This document shows, one piece after another, positions 4,557 through 8,497 of a stretch of DNA of 8,497 nucleotides. Source of the stretch: Actinomycetota bacterium (GTDB lineage Bacteria > Actinomycetota > Actinomycetes > Actinomycetales > Microbacteriaceae). The notes beneath the pieces are model-generated. The model saw nothing but the letters and a program-made list of their open reading frames with translations, searched no databases and was not told the origin of the DNA. Position numbers and translations under genes: made by a program. The number at the start of each line of letters is the position of its first letter. Position 1 is the stretch's first letter. The DNA is taken from assembly GCA_009704605.1 (NCBI GenBank), contig WLDW01000029.1, positions 1-8,497 of the forward strand, given 5' to 3'.

Positions 4557-6203
4557 CTAGGCGCCTTCTGCCATTTCTTGAACACCGCTTTTGGTCCTAA
4601 GTTCCAGCTCTTTCACAAAAAACGAGAGCACAAAGCCTGCAATAAGTACAACGCTTGCGACCAAGAAAACTTGGCTGGCAGATTGCGCGAAGGCCTCCTT
4701 TATTGGGTAGGCAAGCTCTGGACTTATGACTTCAAGGAATGATGAATCTGTGGTGACCATTGAATCTAGAGCCCCTGGGTCTTGTGTCAGCAGCAATTCA
4801 TTTCTTGGATCTTGCATCAGTGCCGGATTCTTAGCTATCGCATCGGAAACACCGGAAGCTATTTGCTTAGCTCGGTCCGTGATGCCTGCGAACAAAATGC
4901 TCAGGAAGATTGCTACTCCCAAAGTTCCACCAATCTGACGGAAAAAAGTGGACGATGATGTAGCCACCCCTATGTCTTTTGCTTCTACAGCATTTTGGCT
5001 TGCGATTGTCAGGGTCTGAAGAAGTTGCCCAACCCCAAGACCAAGTAGGACCATGCCCACCGAGACTTGCCAAATTTCCCAGTCTGCAGAAATTGTCGAT
5101 AGGTAAATGTAGCTAGTGGCGGCTAGAGCGGTTCCTACAACCATGAAAATCTTGTACTTTCCAGTCTTGCTGGTGATTCGACCCGAAAGCATTGAGGCGC
5201 TAGCTAAACCCAAGACCATCGGAATCATCAGGAAACCAGCCTCGGTAGGAGTGGCGCCATAAACAATCTGCAAGATGAGAGGTAGTGAAATGAGGCCACC
5301 AAACATTCCAAGCCCTACTACCACTCCTAAAAGTGTGGTTGTTGTAAAAGTTGATGATTTGAAAATCTTTAGAGGAAGCAAAGCTTCGTCTTTCATCTTG
5401 TTTTCTACGATTACGAAAGCGATTATTCCCGCAATTCCCACAGCGCTAAGCCCAAGGGTCAACGAAGAGCCCCAACCCCAAGTTCTGCCCTGTTCTGCGA
5501 CTAACAGAATTGGCACAACGGCCAAAACAATCGTTACTGCTCCTAGCCAATCAATTCGAGACTTCTTTGGAAAGTGGGGAACGTGAAGAAAGGTGAACAC
5601 CATAAACATGGCTATTAGCCCAATGGGTAAATTCATCAAAAAGATCCAGCGCCAGCCATCCACCCACAGAATCTGATTCACGCCGGCAAATCCACCACCG
5701 ACTATTGGGCCAATGACGCTACTGGTTCCAAACACGGCTAAGAACAACCCTTGGTATCTTGCTCTCTCACGAGGCGGAACAATGTCAGCAAGAATTGTCA
5801 GTGCCAAAGCAAACAGACCTCCCGCGCCAACACCTTGAAGTGCTCGGTAGGCAGCAAGTTCCACCATCGAGTTAGCAAATCCAGCTGTCAAGGATCCGAC
5901 TACGAAGATTGTGATAGCTATCATGAACATTCTTCGGCGACCAAAGATGTCACCGAGCTTTCCGTAAATAGGAGTCGAAACTGTTGAGGTAATCAAATAG
6001 GCGGTAGTCACCCAGGCCTGCAACTCAAGACCTTGAAGGTCATCTGCAATTGTTCGCATCGCGGTACCGACAACTGACTGGTCCAGTGCTGAAAGGAACA
6101 TGCCCGACATAAGCCCAACCAGTACCAAAATAATTTGGCGGTGAGTCATGATTCCAGTTTTTGCCGATTCCTGGGCTGCTGCTTTACGGTCTTTTGGGGT
6201 CAT
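4557..6203 (-). CDS. DHA2-family (14-helix) MFS drug/proton antiporter
   Basis: This is a 548-residue major facilitator of the EmrB/QacA (DHA2) class, expected to expel lipophilic or cationic compounds across the cytoplasmic membrane using the proton gradient. Visible motifs include S-A-L-D41-Q-S-V-V in helix 1 and motif A, G81-K-L-G-D-I-F-G-R-R-R, between helices 2 and 3. Motif C is G-P-I-V-G-G-G-F at 165-172 in helix 5, a hallmark of exporters, and W-R-W-I-F-L-M-N-L-P-I-G lies at 184-195. A long polar loop at about 440-505 before the last helix is usual in this class. The length is normal and complete. The ATG at 6203 has GAAAGG (6214-6219) ten bases upstream; Met19 is an alternative start nearer the first helix. 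No TetR or MarR regulator is adjacent. The divergent partner gcvT shows no functional link. The substrate is unknown. Confidence 0.92.
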   Translation of the reverse strand: MTPKDRKAAAQESAKTGIMTHRQIILVLVGLMSGMFLSALDQSVVGTAMRTIADDLQGLELQAWVTTAYLITSTVSTPIYGKLGDIFGRRRMFMIAITIFVVGSLTAGFANSMVELAAYRALQGVGAGGLFALALTILADIVPPRERARYQGLFLAVFGTSSVIGPIVGGGFAGVNQILWVDGWRWIFLMNLPIGLIAMFMVFTFLHVPHFPKKSRIDWLGAVTIVLAVVPILLVAEQGRTWGWGSSLTLGLSAVGIAGIIAFVIVENKMKDEALLPLKIFKSSTFTTTTLLGVVVGLGMFGGLISLPLILQIVYGATPTEAGFLMIPMVLGLASASMLSGRITSKTGKYKIFMVVGTALAATSYIYLSTISADWEIWQVSVGMVLLGLGVGQLLQTLTIASQNAVEAKDIGVATSSSTFFRQIGGTLGVAIFLSILFAGITDRAKQIASGVSDAIAKNPALMQDPRNELLLTQDPGALDSMVTTDSSFLEVISPELAYPIKEAFAQSASQVFLVASVVLIAGFVLSFFVKELELRTKSGVQEMAEGA

Positions 6204-6370
6204 GGGGTTTATGCCTTTCAGGTGGGTAAGCCCGGTTGTCCCAAGGCTTTAGAAGTTTAGGCCTTAAGTCTGTGAAAGACCCCTTCGCTTCGACACGGTC
6301 GCTCAAGACTCGCAAAAAGTCGCATTAATCAGAGTAGATGCTCGTGGTTCGAGACATCGAAAATCTGCTT

Positions 6371-6376
6371 TAGATT
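6371..6376 (+). promoter_or_regulatory. Candidate -10 element (TAGATT) for leaderless gcvT transcript
   Basis: TAGATT is followed by six bases (AGTGTC) and the gcvT ATG at 6383, with TTCGAG (6348-6353) 17 bases upstream as a weak -35. A start on the ATG would leave no 5' leader, so there is no room for a glycine riboswitch. The remaining 6204-6347 stretch between the divergent genes shows no recognisable operator, only short imperfect inverted repeats, and no confident promoter for the exporter gene. Confidence 0.5.
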
Positions 6377-6382
6377 AGTGTC

Positions 6383-7480
6383 ATGAAATCCATCCCGCTA
6401 AGGCAAAAACACGCCAAACTTGGCGCTAGCTTCACCGACTTTGGTGGCTGGGAAATGCCAGTTAGATATAGCTCGGATTTAGCGGAGCACGACGCGGTAA
6501 GAACTAAAGCTGGGCTATTCGATATCTCACATATGGGTGAGATCTTCATCGAAGGAAAAGACGCAGCTAGCTTTCTCGACTACGCCCTCGTTGGAGCAGC
6601 TTCGGAGATTGCAGTGGGAAGAGCCAAGTACTCGCTAATTTGCAATGAGGCAGGTGGGATAATCGATGACTTGATTGTTTATCGCCTAACAGAAACAAGT
6701 TACCTGGTGGTAGCAAATGCCTCAAATAAAGATGTGGTGTTTGCAGCTTTTCAAAAGCGAGTTCCTGGTTTTGATGCAGAAGTAAGAGACGAATCCGATG
6801 CATGGGTGCTTCTTGCTATACAGGGGCCTAAATCAGTTGAGATCCTTGAAGAGATAACTCCTGCCCCGCTTTCAGAGTTGAAGTATTACGCGATCTCGGA
6901 AGCCAAGATTGCAAAAATTGACTGCTTGCTGGCTCGAACCGGATATACCGGCGAAGACGGCTTCGAAATTTACATTCCAGTCACCTCTGCAGAGCAAGTC
7001 TTTGATGCGCTCATAGCTGCTGGTTCCAAGTTTGATCTGATGCCAACCGGGCTTGCCTGCCGCGACACTTTACGGCTCGAAGCTGGTATGCCTCTTTATG
7101 GTCATGAGATGAATGAAGAAGTGAACCCCTACCAAGCTGGTTTTGGCAAGGTAGTTCGCTTAGACAAGCCTGGGGACTTCATTGGGAAAGCAGCATTGAC
7201 CGAGTTATCAAAATCCAAACCGACAAAGGTTTTGGTTGGCATAACAGGCCAGGGTAAGCGAGCGGCTAGAGCGGATTACGAGATATTTGTCGATGGCAAT
7301 TCTGCCTCCGTGGGTTCCGTCACTTCCGGGGCTCTTTCCCCAACGCTTGGGTACCCAATAGCAATGGGATATTTGCAATCTGACCTGGCTGAAGCTGGCA
7401 CTCAAGTTTCGGTAGATGTAAGAGGAACAATGCTTTCCTTTGAAGTAGTGAAATTGCCTTTTTACAAAAGACCACTTTAG
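6383..7480 (+). CDS. gcvT: Aminomethyltransferase, glycine cleavage system T protein
   Basis: This 365-residue protein transfers the aminomethyl carbon from lipoylated H protein to tetrahydrofolate, giving 5,10-methylene-THF and ammonia in the cytoplasm. It is full length. The start has H10-A-K-L-G-A and F-G-G-W-E-M-P, followed by F46-D-I-S-H-M-G-E. The folate-site segment is G91-G-I-I-D-D96-L-I-V, with the catalytic Asp. Further on are T-G-Y-T-G-E-D-G-F-E (186-195), C-R227-D-T-L-R-L-E-A-G-M (226-236) and the C-terminal barrel with T-S-G-A-L-S-P-T-L-G (314-323). These separate it from the related YgfZ and dimethylglycine dehydrogenase proteins. The gcvH and gcvP genes are not beside it: upstream is a divergent exporter and downstream a convergent kinase, so the operon is split or the system is incomplete. 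The ATG lacks a ribosome site and appears leaderless. The stop is nine bases from the convergent gene's stop. Confidence 0.96.
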   Translation: MKSIPLRQKHAKLGASFTDFGGWEMPVRYSSDLAEHDAVRTKAGLFDISHMGEIFIEGKDAASFLDYALVGAASEIAVGRAKYSLICNEAGGIIDDLIVYRLTETSYLVVANASNKDVVFAAFQKRVPGFDAEVRDESDAWVLLAIQGPKSVEILEEITPAPLSELKYYAISEAKIAKIDCLLARTGYTGEDGFEIYIPVTSAEQVFDALIAAGSKFDLMPTGLACRDTLRLEAGMPLYGHEMNEEVNPYQAGFGKVVRLDKPGDFIGKAALTELSKSKPTKVLVGITGQGKRAARADYEIFVDGNSASVGSVTSGALSPTLGYPIAMGYLQSDLAEAGTQVSVDVRGTMLSFEVVKLPFYKRPL

Positions 7481-7489
7481 GGCCCAAGT

Positions 7490-8497
7490 CTAAGAACGCG
7501 GGTTGAGTCGAGCCCGAAGAACGCTTCCACCGAACTTTCCGGCAGTCAGAGACCAATTAGTACCCGAGGTAGCGTTCAGTAGCTCTGTCCCGAGACCGGG
7601 TTTACCGGATCTTGGACCTAGGCCATCATCTTCAACAGTTACTTCAATCTGCCTGTTATCCGACGCGGATTGTTGAATGTTAATCTTCAAATTCTTGGCG
7701 AATCCGTGTCGAACCGCATTAGAAACGCCCTCCGAAACAACCTGCACTAGAGACCTGATTTGTTCTTCCGAAAGATCGGACTTTGATAGAGAGCTACTCT
7801 GGGCAATGTTAACGAATCCGGCCCAACGCTGGACCAAATGGGCAAGCTGTTCATCGAGGTCAGCTGTGTCAACTGATTGATAATCGCTTATTGCTTTCGA
7901 AAAAAGAGTGTCAACTTCGTCAAGCAGTCTTGAGACGTCGTCCGCTGAGAGATTGTCCTGATCAAACTTCAAGGCAAAAGACAGTAATTTGTTTTGAATA
8001 TTCCCATGAATGTACTGAGCAAGCTCCCTGTTTCGGATGCGCCCGAGCGCAGCCCTAACATCCGAATCCAACTGATCTTGGCCTAGGGATGCGATTAGTT
8101 GCTTTCGTATTTCAGCTCTGCTAGACAACACTTCGGAAACAACTGAGGCAAATAGGCTCAGCTGAAACTGCCAAAGAAAATATGCAATCCAAATTGGTAT
8201 GTCGCGGGAAGTTAGAGGGTAGCCAAATACGGCAATCGCGGCCGCGAGGCTCACGCCGGTTGACACAAATGTCGCGCCGAGAAACACCCCCCAAATGCCA
8301 ATTGGTGACTCCCTAGGCAACCTCTTGGCGGACATGAGAATTATCGAAGTTAGAGCCAGCATTACCAACGTTCTAAGCAAAGCGTCTCCGAACGGGAAAG
8401 CCGTCAGATTAATTGGCAGCAACCCAATTGCGAGACCTATAAGAATCAACCCCATAGGAAAAGGATTCTTCTTGACTGCCAACTTGGCCAGTTGAGA
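7490..8497 (-). CDS. Membrane sensor histidine kinase-like protein, possibly 5'-incomplete
   Basis: The frame stays open to the right edge. Numbering from a TTG at 8482 gives 330 residues, but no ribosome site supports that TTG or the ATG at residue 10, so the true start may lie outside. Four hydrophobic segments (about 11-30, 33-52, 62-88 and 94-118) are followed by a helical dimerisation region with E-L-A-Q-Y-I-H159-G-N-I-Q-N-K. After this comes a GHKL ATPase domain: N box E251-G-V-S-N255-A-V-R-H-G, G1 box D285-D-G-L-G-P and G2 box G296-L-G-T-E-L-L. The short C-terminal domain resembles NarL-type (HisKA_3) kinases. Those have His followed by Asp or Glu; here it is Gly, so kinase chemistry may be altered. 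No response regulator is next to its 3' end, which converges on gcvT; one could lie upstream, outside the window. The signal is unknown, and no extracytoplasmic sensor domain is visible. Confidence 0.85.
   Translation of the reverse strand, partial: SQLAKLAVKKNPFPMGLILIGLAIGLLPINLTAFPFGDALLRTLVMLALTSIILMSAKRLPRESPIGIWGVFLGATFVSTGVSLAAAIAVFGYPLTSRDIPIWIAYFLWQFQLSLFASVVSEVLSSRAEIRKQLIASLGQDQLDSDVRAALGRIRNRELAQYIHGNIQNKLLSFALKFDQDNLSADDVSRLLDEVDTLFSKAISDYQSVDTADLDEQLAHLVQRWAGFVNIAQSSSLSKSDLSEEQIRSLVQVVSEGVSNAVRHGFAKNLKINIQQSASDNRQIEVTVEDDGLGPRSGKPGLGTELLNATSGTNWSLTAGKFGGSVLRARLNPRS

Noticed and set aside
6243..6265. Inverted repeat AAGGC/GCCTT as an operator for the exporter
   Set aside because: Only five pairs with a 13-base loop; expected by chance in such a stretch.
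6204..6382. Glycine riboswitch ahead of gcvT
   Set aside because: No tandem aptamer-like structure is seen, and the -10-like TAGATT six bases before the ATG argues for a leaderless message.
6567..6803. Minus-strand open frame opposite gcvT
   Set aside because: It lies entirely within gcvT, is of low-complexity Leu/His composition, and has no ribosome site or family resemblance.
7499..7516. Bidirectional terminator between gcvT and the kinase gene
   Set aside because: A six-pair stem including one G-U pair, with no T-tract on either strand, lying inside the kinase coding region.
1..8497. CRISPR array, insertion sequence, or phage gene cluster
   Set aside because: No spaced short repeats, transposase or phage proteins were seen; the only notable repeat is the tRNA-Arg duplication.

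Overview
The window looks like chromosomal DNA of a small-genome actinobacterium. Likely relatives are aquatic Microbacteriaceae of the Rhodoluna/Aquiluna type. This rests on several things: the gene families (DUF3817 and DUF1003 membrane proteins, a DesA3-like acyl desaturase, a 14-helix DHA2 exporter), close packing, moderate GC by eye, and start sites that look leaderless in the actinobacterial style (TANNNT, six bases, ATG). The taxon is inference; no rRNA or marker tree was available.

Left end (1-972): the first 24 codons of a LysE-family amino-acid exporter run off the left edge on the minus strand. Next to it is a 46-bp perfect direct repeat (89-134 and 839-884). This repeat is the 3' part of a tRNA-Arg(UCU) gene, from the anticodon loop to base 74. 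The right copy belongs to a complete tRNA (837-912, minus strand); the left copy is only the fragment. Between them is a single 204-aa membrane-protein gene with its own promoter and ribosome binding site. This is the layout left by tRNA-targeted site-specific integration, but it is only 750 bp, has one gene and has no integrase.

Middle (973-4559), all minus strand: reading in the direction of transcription, a DUF1003 protein, a small acidic 70-aa protein, a DUF3817 membrane protein, a three-histidine-box fatty-acid desaturase, and a Gfo/Idh/MocA-family oxidoreductase. The desaturase and DUF3817 genes each appear to have their own leaderless promoter. The oxidoreductase follows the desaturase by 33 bp and probably shares its transcript.

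Right (4526-8497): a DHA2-family multidrug-type exporter (minus strand), with a hairpin just after its stop, faces a stand-alone gcvT (plus strand) across a 179-bp divergent intergenic region. gcvT converges, with a 9-bp gap, on a membrane histidine-kinase-like gene that may continue past the right edge.

The most notable features are the one-gene tRNA-bounded cassette, the way the repeat also supplies upstream promoter DNA for the LysE-family gene, the recurrent TANNNT-N6-ATG starts (four genes), and a histidine kinase whose H-box has Gly in place of the usual acidic residue after His. No stretch over 300 bases lacks a gene.
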